64,000 nucleotides of DNA from Microvirga sp. SRT01 (GTDB taxonomy: Bacteria; Pseudomonadota; Alphaproteobacteria; Sphingomonadales; Sphingomonadaceae): assembly GCA_018139225.1 (NCBI GenBank), contig JAGSNX010000003.1, positions 434,001 through 498,000 of the forward strand, in the 5' to 3' direction. Both the position numbers and the translations under genes were made by a program. The notes beneath the pieces were generated by a model that worked only from the letters and a program-made list of their open reading frames with translations, did no database searches and was not told where the DNA came from. Shown here piece by piece: positions 42,501 through 50,667 of the stretch (positions are counted from its first letter, which is position 1; each line of letters starts with the position of its first letter).

Positions 42501-42952
42501 CGGTCGGCGGGCTTGGCGGCGATCACCGCGCCGATTCGGTTCTGGCTGACGAGCGCCGGGGAATGCGCGCCCGTCGCCGCATCCGCGAACAGCAGTCCGA
42601 CATCTCGCGCGCGCACGTCGCGTCCGTCGATCCGGTAGGCGGAGCCCGCGCCGCGTTCGATCCGGCGGACCACCTCCGTCTCGGTGTCGTCGGCCCTCTC
42701 GATCAGGATCGACACCTCGGCGAAGTCGCGCGGCGGCCGGGTCGCAGTGCCGGCGAAGATCACGTCGTCCATGCCCGCGCCGCGCAGCGACTTCGCGCTG
42801 CCCTCGCCCATCGCCCAGCGCAGCGCCTCCAGCAGGTTGGACTTGCCGCAGCCATTGGGACCGACGACGCCGGTCAGCCCCTCGCGGATGACGAGGTCTG
42901 CGGGTTCGACGAAGCTCTTGAAGCCGGCCAGCCGCAGCCGCTTGATGCGCAT
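39566..42952 (-). CDS. smc: Chromosome segregation protein SMC
   Basis: A 1128-residue condensin ATPase. The N-terminal head has GVVGPNGCGKSNLLEALRWAMGEGSA split as Walker A, the SQNRIGAVIA Q-loop, and long coiled coils rich in Ala, Arg and Glu. The hinge lies near residues 510-620 (RCTPRPGYERALAAALGDDLE). The C-terminal head has LLSGGEQALTAVALIFALF and a Walker B ICVLDEVDAPLDDAN. It compacts and segregates the chromosome with ScpAB. The coding region is very GC-rich, giving long antisense open frames that are not genes. Confidence 0.97.
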   Translation of the reverse strand: MRIKRLRLAGFKSFVEPADLVIREGLTGVVGPNGCGKSNLLEALRWAMGEGSAKSLRGAGMDDVIFAGTATRPPRDFAEVSILIERADDTETEVVRRIERGAGSAYRIDGRDVRARDVGLLFADAATGAHSPALVSQNRIGAVIAAKPADRRQMLEEAAGIAGLHVRRRDAEMRLRATEANLARLDEVLADQGARVASLRRQARAAERYRDLSDRIRLAEARMIYARWRDAKQAADAAKADAEACEAAVQTATDAEAATAALQHEAAATSATARADALVARDRASEAGHELAALKTEAAGATRRLTELETALVGIADDRTREGSLATDAAAALEALAVEGKRLDAAIVAAAAQVPVLEAALAEAERAGRDAEVALAQAMSARASEAAEARVAAAALAAATTRLDRAAREVAEVTGALGSLPRLEPLEAERAAAARRARALIQADAARTAIAKAEGSERTALAKRDADEATRATARAELAAIDSEIAVLERTTKRGGAERLVDRCTPRPGYERALAAALGDDLEAGPAAWAGAAVEAGDPAPIAGADVLANHVAAPDLLARRLAQVFVVDADAGQTLAVGQRLVTRGGALRRWDGFHTAQAGGATAERLERRNRLTILTAARPAAAAAVATAEAARAAIDVTMAEARTSAAEARARLARAETEVRDAQRSEDSATTQAERLAGRRADLDTRATRLGREHDEAETERARAAAAMAALPDGSASAARAETLSREAGERRLAIAEARAARLGLDRTVAADRERRAAALAEVKSWRTRAGEAAKRIAAMAVREEAIRQERDALAPHPALLAVRIAELATEHDAARTALDSLTATERDAEHAVRAAEARHRVALETLGQAREARAGAVARVENQELRRVEMGRLSGERFGCPAPVLPERLNFVGGEVRSPADESRTHEKLSAERERIGPVNLVAERELAEVESSSTTIAAERAELGEAVAALRGSIQTLNREGRQRLRAAFEAVDGHFRRLFATLFDGGAAHLELVDSDDPLEAGLEIMAQPPGKRLQSLTLLSGGEQALTAVALIFALFLTNPAPICVLDEVDAPLDDANIERFCDLLDRMTQETATRYLIVTHNAVTMSRMHRLFGVTMIERGVSRLVSVDLQAAETLVAAE

Positions 42953-42974
42953 CCGGTGGCCTTTCTCCCGTTGA

Positions 42975-43085
42975 ATTTCTCCTTCGCAAGGGGAGGTGGC
43001 GCGGAGCGCCGGAGCGGTGACACCATCAGTGTCGACACCCCTCCGTCAGGCCTTTGGCCTGCCACCTCCCCTTGCAGGGGAGGAT
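42975..43085. repeat. Intergenic inverted repeat between smc and the DsbA-like gene
   Basis: CAAGGGGAGGTGGC near 42989 and GCCACCTCCCCTTG near 43060 form an inverted pair around a ~60-bp spacer that includes GCGGAGCGCC and CAGGCCTTTGGCCTG. This is a member of the dispersed GC-rich repeat families of sphingomonads. Confidence 0.7.
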
Positions 43086-43092
43086 CGGGAAC

Positions 43093-43818
43093 TTACGCTC
43101 CCGCGGCCTTCAACGCCTTCTCCAGCGAGGCCCAGGTGATGCCGTCGATCTTCTCGCCGTTGATCAACAGCGTTGGCGTGCCCGACACCGTGCCGTCCTG
43201 GCCCTTGGTCTGGGTCTGCTTCGTCAGCGCGTCGATCCGGCCCATGTCGGTCAGGCACGCGCGCGCCTTGGCCTCGGGCAGGCCGCGCTGCTTCATGAAA
43301 TCGATGATGCCCATCTGCTCCGCGAACAGCAGGATCGCCTGCGCGGGTGGCGCGGCCTGAATCCGCTGCTGCACGTCGGCGGGCATCGTCTGCCACTTGC
43401 TCGTGAAGGCTTCCTGATTGGCGTACATCTGCTCCAGCACCGGGAAGAAGGTCGCGGTGCCGCCGCACGCGCCCAGCAACGCCGGCGGCAGGTCGGCCGC
43501 GCCGTGGATCAGGAATTCGCGGAACTCGAAGCTGACCTTGCCCGACTTGACGTACGTGCCGATCAGCGGCGTGTACGCCTCGTCCGCCAGCCCCTTGCAC
43601 GCCGGGCACAGCCGCGAGCCGTATTCGACCAGCTTGATCGGTGCGTTCGGGTTGCCGATCACCATGCCCTCGTCGGTTTTCGCGACCGTCTGCGTCCAGT
43701 CGCCGCCGTTCGGCGCGGCCTGCGCGGCGACGGGGGCGGCATTGGTGGAATTGCCGCCGCTGCCCTGACCCGAACAGGCCGCCAGTGCGAGGAGCGGAAG
43801 AAGGAACGCGAGCTTCAT
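43093..43818 (-). CDS. DsbA-like thioredoxin lipoprotein
   Basis: A 241-residue protein with a lipoprotein signal (MKLAFLLPLLALAACSG; Cys15 lipidated). The thioredoxin fold has its active site in YGSRLCPACKGLAD (CPAC), a helical insert, and the cis-proline segment VSGTPTLLINGEKI. It belongs to the DsbA/DsbG-like group (thioredoxin_4). It likely oxidises or isomerises disulphides at the envelope. It lies 9 bp after a paralogous gene on the same strand. Confidence 0.9.
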   Translation of the reverse strand: MKLAFLLPLLALAACSGQGSGGNSTNAAPVAAQAAPNGGDWTQTVAKTDEGMVIGNPNAPIKLVEYGSRLCPACKGLADEAYTPLIGTYVKSGKVSFEFREFLIHGAADLPPALLGACGGTATFFPVLEQMYANQEAFTSKWQTMPADVQQRIQAAPPAQAILLFAEQMGIIDFMKQRGLPEAKARACLTDMGRIDALTKQTQTKGQDGTVSGTPTLLINGEKIDGITWASLEKALKAAGA

Positions 43819-43827
43819 GGGGTACTC

Positions 43828-44490
43828 CTATTTCGCGCCCTTGGCGCGCAGAACGGGTTCCAGCTTCGCCCAGTCCACATTGGGGACCAGCGTGCCGTCG
43901 ACATAGAAGGTGGGGGTGCCCTGCACCTCGGCGGGGACCGACGCGTTGAGCCTGGCGACCGAGTCCAGCGCACCCTGCGTCGCGAAACAGGCCGCGACCT
44001 GCCGCTCGGTCAGCCCGCTCGCCTTGCCGATCGCGGTCAGCCCCGCGCCATCGGCGATGCGCCGGAACGCGAGCGGCTTCGCCAGCTTGTCCAGCGCCTC
44101 GCCATTGCCGCGCAGGAACGTCTCGCCGGTGGCCATCCACGTCTCCTGAGCAGCGAAGATCGCCGCATGCCGCGCCGGGAAGCCCGCCGGCCCGCCGCAC
44201 CGCGCGATCGTCACCGCCGCCAGGTCGAGCGCGTCGCGCACCAGATGCCGGATCGTCAGGCTGGTGGAGCCGGACCGGACCATCTGGTTCTTCAGCACCG
44301 GCGTCGATTCGGCGGTGAAGTGGCCGCAATGCGGGCAGGTGTAGCTGACATATTCGGTCAGCTTCACGCGCGCCGCCGGGTTGCCGATCGTCCACGCGCC
44401 GTCCGCACCGGCAGTGACGTTGGTCGACCAGTCACGGGCCGGGACGGCGGCGGCGAGCAACACGAGCGGCAGGACGGCGAACCAGCGCAT
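43828..44490 (-). CDS. DsbA-like thiol:disulphide oxidoreductase
   Basis: The ATG at 44490 shares bases with the stop of the dciA gene (TGATG), giving 220 residues. A signal peptide (MRWFAVLPLVLLAAAVPARD) precedes a thioredoxin fold with active site SYTCPHCGHF (CPHC, as in DsbA) and the cis-Pro segment VQGTPTFYVDG. It is a paralogue of the downstream lipoprotein, with a different active-site dipeptide, so the pair may divide oxidation and isomerisation. Confidence 0.9.
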   Translation of the reverse strand: MRWFAVLPLVLLAAAVPARDWSTNVTAGADGAWTIGNPAARVKLTEYVSYTCPHCGHFTAESTPVLKNQMVRSGSTSLTIRHLVRDALDLAAVTIARCGGPAGFPARHAAIFAAQETWMATGETFLRGNGEALDKLAKPLAFRRIADGAGLTAIGKASGLTERQVAACFATQGALDSVARLNASVPAEVQGTPTFYVDGTLVPNVDWAKLEPVLRAKGAK

Positions 44491-45005
44491 CACGACACCT
44501 TGGGCAGGCCGCGGGTGGCGGCGACGCCCGCAGCGAGGGATTCGAGCACGGCGCGCAGTTCGGGATCGGCGATCGCCTTGATCCCCTCGCCCATCTCCGC
44601 GGGCACGGGCTTCAGCGACGGCGGCGCGGCGCGGCGCGGCGCGGGGGCGATCACCTCGCCCTGCCGGATCTGCACGCGCGCGACGGCGGCGTGGCCGAAG
44701 AAGCGGTTCACCCGCTCGATGATCTCCGGCACCACATGTTGCAGCATCACCGCATGCGCGCCCTTCACGGTCAGCGTCAGCGTTCCGTCCTGCTTCTTTC
44801 CCACCGGAAAGCGGATCGATTCGGGTGCGGACGCGGAGGCCAGCCGTTCGCCGACGATCTCCGGCCAGCGGCTGACGATCGACGACTGGACGAAGCCGAA
44901 CTTGCGGAACGCGGCCCCGCCGATGTCCGGCAACAGCTCGGACACCGCACGCGACCGGTTCGATCGCACGGGTTCTGGTTTGGGGGCGCGGACGCGCTTG
45001 CTCAT
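44490..45005 (-). CDS. DciA/DUF721 family protein
   Basis: The start at 45005 (MSKRVRAPKPEPVRSNRSRA) gives 171 residues. The DUF721 core is at residues 28-105: FRKFGFVQSSIVSRWPEIVG, ESIRFPVGKKQDGTLTLTVKG, HAVMLQHVVPEIIERVNRFFG. Proteins of this family load or assist the replicative helicase in bacteria lacking DnaC/DnaI. Divergent from mutY by 27 bp. Confidence 0.88.
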   Translation of the reverse strand: MSKRVRAPKPEPVRSNRSRAVSELLPDIGGAAFRKFGFVQSSIVSRWPEIVGERLASASAPESIRFPVGKKQDGTLTLTVKGAHAVMLQHVVPEIIERVNRFFGHAAVARVQIRQGEVIAPAPRRAAPPSLKPVPAEMGEGIKAIADPELRAVLESLAAGVAATRGLPKVS

Positions 45006-45031
45006 GCCCGCCGCCATGCCATAGCGATCGG

Positions 45032-46096
45032 GTGGACGCAAAGCGCAGTTCGATCTCGAAGAACCTCCTGACGTGGTACGACGCGCACCGCCGCGTCCTG
45101 CCGTGGCGGGCGTTGCCGGGAGAGGTGCCCGACCCGTACCGCGTCTGGCTGTCGGAGGTGATGCTGCAACAGACCACGGTCGCCGCGGTCCGCCCCCGAT
45201 TCGCAGCATGGGTGGCGCGCTGGCCCGACTTCGCCAGCCTCGCCGCCGCCGACGACGCCGATGTCATGGCCGCTTGGGCAGGGCTTGGCTATTATGCCCG
45301 GGCGCGCAATCTGGTGAAGGCGGCGAAGGCCGTCGTCGCGGATCACGACGGAGCCTTTCCCCGCACCGAGGCGCAACTGCGCACGCTGCCCGGGCTGGGG
45401 GCCTACACCGCTGCCGCAGTCGCGGCGATCGCGTTCGGGGAGCGGGCGGTGGTGGTGGACGCCAATGTCGAACGTGTCGTCGCCCGGCTGTTCGCGATCG
45501 ACACGCCACTGCCCGCCGCCCGCCCCGCGATCCGCGTCGCCGCCGATACGATCACGCCGGACGCTCGCGCCGGCGACTTCGCGCAGGCGATGATGGACCT
45601 CGGATCCGGCCTGTGCACCGTGCGTGCGCCGAAATGCCTGCTCTGCCCGTTACGCGAAGACTGCGCCGCCTTCGCGGAAGGACAGCCGGAGCGCTTGCCC
45701 CGCAAAGCCGCCAAGCGCGTCCGGCCGCAGAAATACGGCACGATCTTCTGGCTCAGACGCGGCGACACGGTGCGCCTCGTCCGGCGTCCGCCCAAGGGGT
45801 TGCTGGGCGGCATGCGCGCGCTGCCGACCGGGCCGTGGGCGACGGAGCCACCCGCGCTCACGGACGCGCCCGCCGCCGCCGACTGGCGCATCCTGCCGGT
45901 CACGATTCGCCACGGTTTCACGCACTTCGATCTGGAATTGACGCTGGCGGTCGGCGTCGGGGAAGCGCAGGAAGACGGCGAGTGGTGGCCGATCGCCGAT
46001 CTGTCGGCGGCGGGCTTGCCGACCCTGTTCGCCAAGGCCGCGGAAGCGGTCATCGAATCAACGGCCGCGGAGGCGGTCATCGGGAGAGACGTATGA
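45032..46096 (+). CDS. mutY: A/G-specific adenine DNA glycosylase
   Basis: A 354-residue base-excision enzyme that removes adenine opposite 8-oxoguanine. Start codon is GTG at 45032. Marks are LPWRALPGE, VWLSEVMLQQTTVAAV (catalytic Glu), the HhH LPGLGAYTAAAVAAIAFG with VVDANVERV (catalytic Asp), the iron-sulphur Cys set CTVRAPKCLLCPLREDC and a C-terminal NUDIX-like domain with GLLGGMRALP. It overlaps the next gene by 4 bp. Confidence 0.96.
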   Translation: MDAKRSSISKNLLTWYDAHRRVLPWRALPGEVPDPYRVWLSEVMLQQTTVAAVRPRFAAWVARWPDFASLAAADDADVMAAWAGLGYYARARNLVKAAKAVVADHDGAFPRTEAQLRTLPGLGAYTAAAVAAIAFGERAVVVDANVERVVARLFAIDTPLPAARPAIRVAADTITPDARAGDFAQAMMDLGSGLCTVRAPKCLLCPLREDCAAFAEGQPERLPRKAAKRVRPQKYGTIFWLRRGDTVRLVRRPPKGLLGGMRALPTGPWATEPPALTDAPAAADWRILPVTIRHGFTHFDLELTLAVGVGEAQEDGEWWPIADLSAAGLPTLFAKAAEAVIESTAAEAVIGRDV

Positions 46097-47403
46097 AGTC
46101 CTGGCTGTTGCTGCCGCTGATCGCCCTTTCGTCCCCGTCGTTGGCGCAGGTCGCGGCACCGCAACCGACGCCGGCACCGATGTCGCCGACGCAACCCTCC
46201 GGCCGGACCCTGCTCACGGCGACGCAGGCGCTGTTCGACGGCTATATCCGCGACGACAAGATGCCCGGCATCGTCGCCGCGTTCGGCGTCGGCGATCGTC
46301 CACCCGTCTACGTGCAGGCGGGACGCATCGCCGACGAGGAGACCGCCCCCGTCACGGGATCCGATTCGCTGTGGCGCGTCTATTCGATGACCAAGCCGAT
46401 TACCGGCATGGCCGCGATGCTCCTGATCGAGGAGGGCAAGCTCAAGCTCGACGATCCGGTGTCGAAATACATCCCGGCCTTCGCGAAGATGCGCGTACTG
46501 ACCAATCCGCAGGCCAGCCTCGACTCGGTGCCCGCGAAGGCGTCGATCACGATCCGCCACCTGCTGACGCACACCGCCGGTTTCAGCTACTCGATCGTCG
46601 CAAAGGGGCCGCTGCTCGCCGAGTATGAGCGGCTCGGCCTGCTGCCGCTGGAGGTCAACGGCGCGGCGGAAGCGAAGATGAAGCTCGTCCGGCCGAAAAC
46701 GCTGGCGGAGTTCGCAAACCGCGTCGCGACCGTGCCGCTGATCGCGGAGCCGGGTACGACGTGGAGCTATTCGGTCGCGCTCGACGTGCTGGCGCGCGTC
46801 ATCGAGGTGGCGGGCGGCATGCCGTACGACCAGTTCCTCCAGACGCGGTTCTTCACGCCGCTCAAGATGGCGGATACCGGCTTCTTCGTGCCGACCCGCA
46901 ACCGGGCGCGGCTCGCCACCAACTACACGATCGTCGGGGAACAGCGCGTACCGCTCGATCCCGGCGCGACCTCGATCTACCTGTCGCCGCCCAGCTTCCC
47001 GTATGGCGGTGCGGGCCTCGTCTCGTCGGCGCACGACTATGATCGCTTTCTGCACATGATCGCCGCGCGCGGCACGGTCGACGGCGTGCAGGTGATGAAG
47101 CCCGAAACGGTGGCGCTCGCGACATCCAATCTCTTGCCACGGGGCGTCTTCTTCGAGGGCGATCAGGGGTACGGGGCGGGCGGATCGGTGCGGCTGACCG
47201 ACAAGCCCGGCGGCTCGTCGAAGGGCACCTATGCCTGGGGCGGCGCGGCCGGCACGCTGGCCTGGGTCGATCCGGTGCGCAATTTCCGCGCGACGGTGAT
47301 GGTCAATTACTTCCCCGGCACCGCCTATCCGCTGGCGACCGATATCGGTGGCGCCCTGTTGCAGGACATGCAGCGGCTCCACGGTGGCAATCCGCCGCGG
47401 TGA
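46093..47403 (+). CDS. Serine hydrolase (beta-lactamase-related, class C fold)
   Basis: A 436-residue exported protein with a signal peptide (MKSWLLLPLIALSSPSLA). The SxxK motif is in WRVYSMTKPITGMAA, the YxN position reads WSYSVALDVLARVIE (YSV), and the third motif probably lies in the KGTYAWGGAAGT segment. These proteins are esterases, D-aminopeptidases or peptidoglycan-active enzymes; true beta-lactamase activity is not implied. ATGA overlap couples it to mutY, and nudC overlaps its end. Confidence 0.9.
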   Translation: MKSWLLLPLIALSSPSLAQVAAPQPTPAPMSPTQPSGRTLLTATQALFDGYIRDDKMPGIVAAFGVGDRPPVYVQAGRIADEETAPVTGSDSLWRVYSMTKPITGMAAMLLIEEGKLKLDDPVSKYIPAFAKMRVLTNPQASLDSVPAKASITIRHLLTHTAGFSYSIVAKGPLLAEYERLGLLPLEVNGAAEAKMKLVRPKTLAEFANRVATVPLIAEPGTTWSYSVALDVLARVIEVAGGMPYDQFLQTRFFTPLKMADTGFFVPTRNRARLATNYTIVGEQRVPLDPGATSIYLSPPSFPYGGAGLVSSAHDYDRFLHMIAARGTVDGVQVMKPETVALATSNLLPRGVFFEGDQGYGAGGSVRLTDKPGGSSKGTYAWGGAAGTLAWVDPVRNFRATVMVNYFPGTAYPLATDIGGALLQDMQRLHGGNPPR

Positions 47404-48287
47404 GCGATCGGATGATGACGAAGATGATCGGCTTTACCGGTGGCACGCTCGATCGGGGCGATGCGCTGCGCCACGATGCGATTGGGCTGGCGGCGGCGAA
47501 GGCCGATCCGCGCGCGCGACTGCTGGTGCTGGACGGTTACACGCCGGCTTATGACGGCGATCGGCTTGCGTGGACGGCCCTGCCGCAGGACGGTTCCGAA
47601 CTGGCGCTGCTCGGCCTGGACCGCGACGGCGTACCGCACTTCGCGACGATCACCGGCGAGCGTGCGAAGGGGCGGTCGTTCGACCTGATCGCCGCGCTGC
47701 ACGACCTCGCGCCCGGCGAAGCGGCGACCTATGCCGGTGCACGATCGCTGCTCGACTGGCATGCGCGCCACGGCTTCTGCGCCAATTGCGGATCGGCGAC
47801 GGCGCCCTTCCGCGCCGGCTGGGGGCGCGCCTGTTCGGCGTGCGGAACGGAGCATTTTCCGCGCGTCGACCCCGTCGTCATTATGATCGCCGAGCATGAC
47901 GGTCGAGCCCTGCTGGGACGCCAGCCTGCCTTCCCTCCCGGCCGCTATTCCGCGCTGGCCGGCTTCCTCGAACCCGGCGAATCGGTGGAGGAAGCCGTCG
48001 CGCGGGAGATCGGCGAGGAAGCGGGCATCGCCGTCACCGACGTCCGCTACGTCGCCAGCCAGCCCTGGCCATTCCCGTCTTCGCTGATGATCGCCTGCAC
48101 CGCTCGCGCGCTCGACGACCGCATCACGCTCGACACGAACGAGCTGGAGGACGCGATCTGGGTGTCCCGCGATGAAGTCCGCGCAGTACTCGCCGGGGAG
48201 AAGGGACCATTCCGGGCGCCGCCGGCCTACGCCATTGCGCATACGTTGCTGTCGGTGTGGGCCGACGCGACATCCGCCAAGCCCTGA
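47400..48287 (+). CDS. nudC: NAD(+) diphosphatase / NADH pyrophosphatase NudC
   Basis: A 295-residue NUDIX enzyme that cleaves NAD(H) and, in E. coli, removes NAD caps from RNA. Start at a GTG (47400) overlapping the previous stop; ATGs at 47412 or 47415 are alternatives. The zinc ribbon is CANCGSATAPFRAGWGRACS plus CGTEHFPRVDP; the NUDIX box is GFLEPGESVEEAVAREIGEE and the NudC signature SQPWPFPSSLM follows. Confidence 0.94.
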   Translation: MSDRMMTKMIGFTGGTLDRGDALRHDAIGLAAAKADPRARLLVLDGYTPAYDGDRLAWTALPQDGSELALLGLDRDGVPHFATITGERAKGRSFDLIAALHDLAPGEAATYAGARSLLDWHARHGFCANCGSATAPFRAGWGRACSACGTEHFPRVDPVVIMIAEHDGRALLGRQPAFPPGRYSALAGFLEPGESVEEAVAREIGEEAGIAVTDVRYVASQPWPFPSSLMIACTARALDDRITLDTNELEDAIWVSRDEVRAVLAGEKGPFRAPPAYAIAHTLLSVWADATSAKP

Positions 48288-48298
48288 GTCCACGCCCA

Positions 48299-48380
48299 GC
48301 CTCCGTCATTGCGAGCGTAGCTGAGCGATCCAATCCCGCGCTCGCGGCTTCGGATCGCCAGGTCGCGCAGTCTCCCTCAC
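48299..48380. repeat. Intergenic repeat (CATTGCGAGCG type)
   Basis: The stretch beginning TCCGTCATTGCGAGCGTAGC and continuing GATCCAATCCCGCG is a form of a dispersed repeat I associate with sphingomonad intergenic regions. It lies between two convergent genes (nudC and the gene ending at 48409). Low GC skew and no frame. Confidence 0.6.
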
Positions 48381-48408
48381 GGACAAACAAGCGGGTGCGT
48401 CCGACCCG

Positions 48409-48705
48409 TCACGCCGTGTCGTACCGGCCTTCCTTGCTCTCGATGCTGATCTGCATCTGCTCCAGCAAGGCGAGCGAGCGGCGCAGGACCGTCTTCGACT
48501 CCTTGTTCTCGCTCGCGCTCTCCTCCTTCACCTCGCTCGCGCTCTCGATCGCCTCGATCGCCTGCGCCTTGGTCAGCGCGCCATTGTCGATCAGGCTGTG
48601 GATCAGGCTTTCGATCAGCAGCAGCGCTGCCTGACCCTGCGCGTCCGGCTTGGGATTGGCGTCGTGCTGGAACGAGGAATCTTCGGAGGAGTTCGGGTTC
48701 GACAT
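48409..48705 (-). CDS. Hypothetical acidic protein
   Basis: The start at 48705 (MSNPNSSEDSSFQHD) gives 98 residues. The protein is acidic and helical, with a segment QAALLLIESLIHSLIDNGAL followed by a Glu/Ser/Lys-rich part that could form a coiled coil. No family was recognised. It follows pheA on the same strand, 84 bp downstream. Confidence 0.68.
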   Translation of the reverse strand: MSNPNSSEDSSFQHDANPKPDAQGQAALLLIESLIHSLIDNGALTKAQAIEAIESASEVKEESASENKESKTVLRRSLALLEQMQISIESKEGRYDTA

Positions 48706-48789
48706 GCTCGTCTCTGGTTCGGACCACATTGATAATGCTGGAAGAACACCGAAGTTGCGTGCCCGTCAAGCGATCCGCCGGACGGGTCG

Positions 48790-49680
48790 TCAGCCGCGTG
48801 CGCGCGCCTGACGGTAGGTGCCCAGCACGCGCAGCCATTTGCTGTGGAAGCCCAGTTCCTCGATCGCATGATCAAAGTTGGGATCGCCCGGACGCCCGTC
48901 GACATCGGCCATGAACTCGGTCGCCGCGAAGCTGCCGCCGCGCTGATAGCTTTCCAGCTTGGTCATGTTGACGCCATTGGTCGCAAAGCCGCCCATCGCC
49001 TTGTACAAAGCGGCGGGGACGTTTCGGACCTCGAAGATCAGCGTCGTCATCCACGGCCCCTCGCCCGTCGCAGGCCGACCGCCGCGCGCCAGCGTCACGA
49101 AGCGCGTCATGTTATGGTCGGCATCGGCGATGTCGGTCGCCAGCAACTCCAGCCCGTACAGCGCGGCGGCGGCCGGTGGGGCGAGCGCGGCGACGGTCGG
49201 GTCGCCCAGCTCCGCCACCCGCGCCGCCGCACCGGCGGTGTCAGGATAGGCGATCGGCTCGATGCGCCGCGCCTTCAGCCAGTGGCGGCACTGGCCCAGC
49301 GCCTGCGGGTGGCTCATCGCCTGACGGATATCGTCGATTGGCCCCAGCGCCATCAGCGCGTGACGGATCGGCAGGAAATGCTCGCCGGTGATGACCAGCC
49401 CCGATTCGGGCAGCAGGAAGTGCATGTCGGCGACGCGACCGTGCAGCGAGTTCTCGATCGGGATGACGGCACAATCGGCGCGCCCCTCCTTCACCGCGTC
49501 GATCGCATCGGCGAAGTCGAAGCAGGGCAGGGGCAACCCCTCCGGGAACGCCTGCGCGGCGGCGACATGGCTGTTGGCACCGGGTGCGCCCTGAAAGGCG
49601 ACGGCACGATCGGGCTCGGCGGCGGCGGCGGCGGTCATCGCCGCGACCAGCGCTTCGGCGGGGGCGGCGAAACTCTGCAT
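48790..49680 (-). CDS. pheA: Prephenate dehydratase
   Basis: A 296-residue enzyme converting prephenate to phenylpyruvate for phenylalanine synthesis. Marks are AFQGAPGANSHVAA, CAVIPIENSLHGRVADM, the SHPQALGQCRHWL segment and DADHNMTRFVTLAR (TRF catalytic motif). A C-terminal ACT domain (GVNMTKLESYQRGG) binds phenylalanine for feedback inhibition; the usual ESRP reads ESYQ here. Divergent from cytochrome c by 99 bp. Confidence 0.95.
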   Translation of the reverse strand: MQSFAAPAEALVAAMTAAAAAEPDRAVAFQGAPGANSHVAAAQAFPEGLPLPCFDFADAIDAVKEGRADCAVIPIENSLHGRVADMHFLLPESGLVITGEHFLPIRHALMALGPIDDIRQAMSHPQALGQCRHWLKARRIEPIAYPDTAGAAARVAELGDPTVAALAPPAAAALYGLELLATDIADADHNMTRFVTLARGGRPATGEGPWMTTLIFEVRNVPAALYKAMGGFATNGVNMTKLESYQRGGSFAATEFMADVDGRPGDPNFDHAIEELGFHSKWLRVLGTYRQARARG

Positions 49681-49779
49681 GGACGCTGGCGTTAGGCCGT
49701 CAGGGCGGTCGCGATCAAGCGCCGCTTGCGGTCGACGCTAGGCTTTCCTAAGGACGACCCAAATATTCTGGGGCAAAAG

Positions 49780-50487
49780 ATGGACCTGAAGACCAACACG
49801 ATCGCGGGCTGGGCGCTGGGCGCGGGCATCGTCGCGCTCGGCTCTGCGATCGTCGGCAACATGCTGTTCGAGGGGCATCGCCCGGAAAAGATGGGTTACG
49901 CGATCGAGGGCGTCGAGGAAGCCGGCGGCGGCGAGGCCGCAGCGGTGCCGATCGCGTCGCTGCTGCCGACCGCCGACGCGGCCAAGGGCGCGGAGGTGTT
50001 CAAGAAATGCGCCGCCTGCCACACCATCAACCAAGGCGGCGCGAACGGCGTCGGCCCGAACCTCTACGCCACGATGGGCGAGGCGATCGCGCAGGGTAAG
50101 GGCGGCTTCGCCTTCTCGGACGCGCTGAAGTCGGTCGGCGGCAATTGGGACTTCGACAAGATGAACGCGTGGCTGACCAGCCCGCGCAAGTTCGCCAACG
50201 GCACGAAGATGACGTTCGCCGGTCTCGGCAACGCGCAGGACCGCGCGAACGTGATCCTGTATCTGAACCAGCAGGGTTCGAACCTGCCGTTGCCCGCCGC
50301 GCCCGCGGCTGGTGCGGCTGCGCCCGGTGCTGCACCCGCTGAAGGCGACGTTGCGCCCAAGGGCGAGAACGCCGAGGAAGTCGGCGCGCGCGGCAACACC
50401 GCGGATATCGGCAACACCGGCACCCCCGCCAGCGGCGCACCGTCGATCGATCCGGAAGCGGCTCGCAAGGGTGCTCGCACGGAATAA
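49780..50487 (+). CDS. Membrane-anchored cytochrome c (CycM-like)
   Basis: The start at 49780 (MDLKTNTIAGWALGAGIVAL) gives 235 residues. An N-terminal membrane anchor at about 9-28 is followed by a class I cytochrome c domain with KKCAACHTINQGGANGVGPN (heme CxxCH) and a Met ligand in ANGTKMTFAGL. The C-terminal ~50 residues are Ala/Pro/Gly-rich and unstructured. It probably shuttles electrons between the bc1 complex and cytochrome oxidase at the membrane. Confidence 0.92.
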   Translation: MDLKTNTIAGWALGAGIVALGSAIVGNMLFEGHRPEKMGYAIEGVEEAGGGEAAAVPIASLLPTADAAKGAEVFKKCAACHTINQGGANGVGPNLYATMGEAIAQGKGGFAFSDALKSVGGNWDFDKMNAWLTSPRKFANGTKMTFAGLGNAQDRANVILYLNQQGSNLPLPAAPAAGAAAPGAAPAEGDVAPKGENAEEVGARGNTADIGNTGTPASGAPSIDPEAARKGARTE

Positions 50488-50498
50488 CCCGCCGCTGC

Positions 50499-50550
50499 GA
50501 ACATGACGAAGGCGCGTTCACCGGTCGGTGGGCGCGCCTTCGTCATGTTC
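50499..50550 (+). terminator. Long hairpin terminator after cytochrome c
   Basis: A perfect 18-bp inverted repeat (GAACATGACGAAGGCGCG and its complement) with a 16-base loop lies 12 bp past the stop. The T-run is weak but the stem is long. Confidence 0.82.
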
Positions 50551-50560
50551 GGGGTGGCTC

Positions 50561-50667
50561 TGTCCTACACGTGGGCAAACGGCTATACGCCTGTGATCCC
50601 GCGAAGAAGGGCCGGGATCGGACGGTGTCGAAACGTCGCGTTGGACTAACCTTAGCCTAACCTTCCG
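50561..50667. repeat. Dispersed repeat, plus-oriented copy
   Basis: A ~107-bp unit beginning TGTCCTACACG and ending with TTGGACTAACCTTAGCC TAACC-like sequence. The 31-bp block 50637-50667 recurs perfectly in reverse complement at 57373-57403. Its end supplies the last codons and TAG stop of the LOG gene at 50657. Confidence 0.8.

Noticed and set aside
39518..43360. 1280-residue plus-strand open frame across smc
   Set aside because: It lies antisense to smc, which has all SMC motifs; the frame is a product of high GC and has Arg/Pro/Gln-rich random composition.
46093..47403. Beta-lactamase resistance gene
   Set aside because: The SxxK motif is present, but the YxN position reads YSV and the family is broad; this is better called a serine hydrolase.
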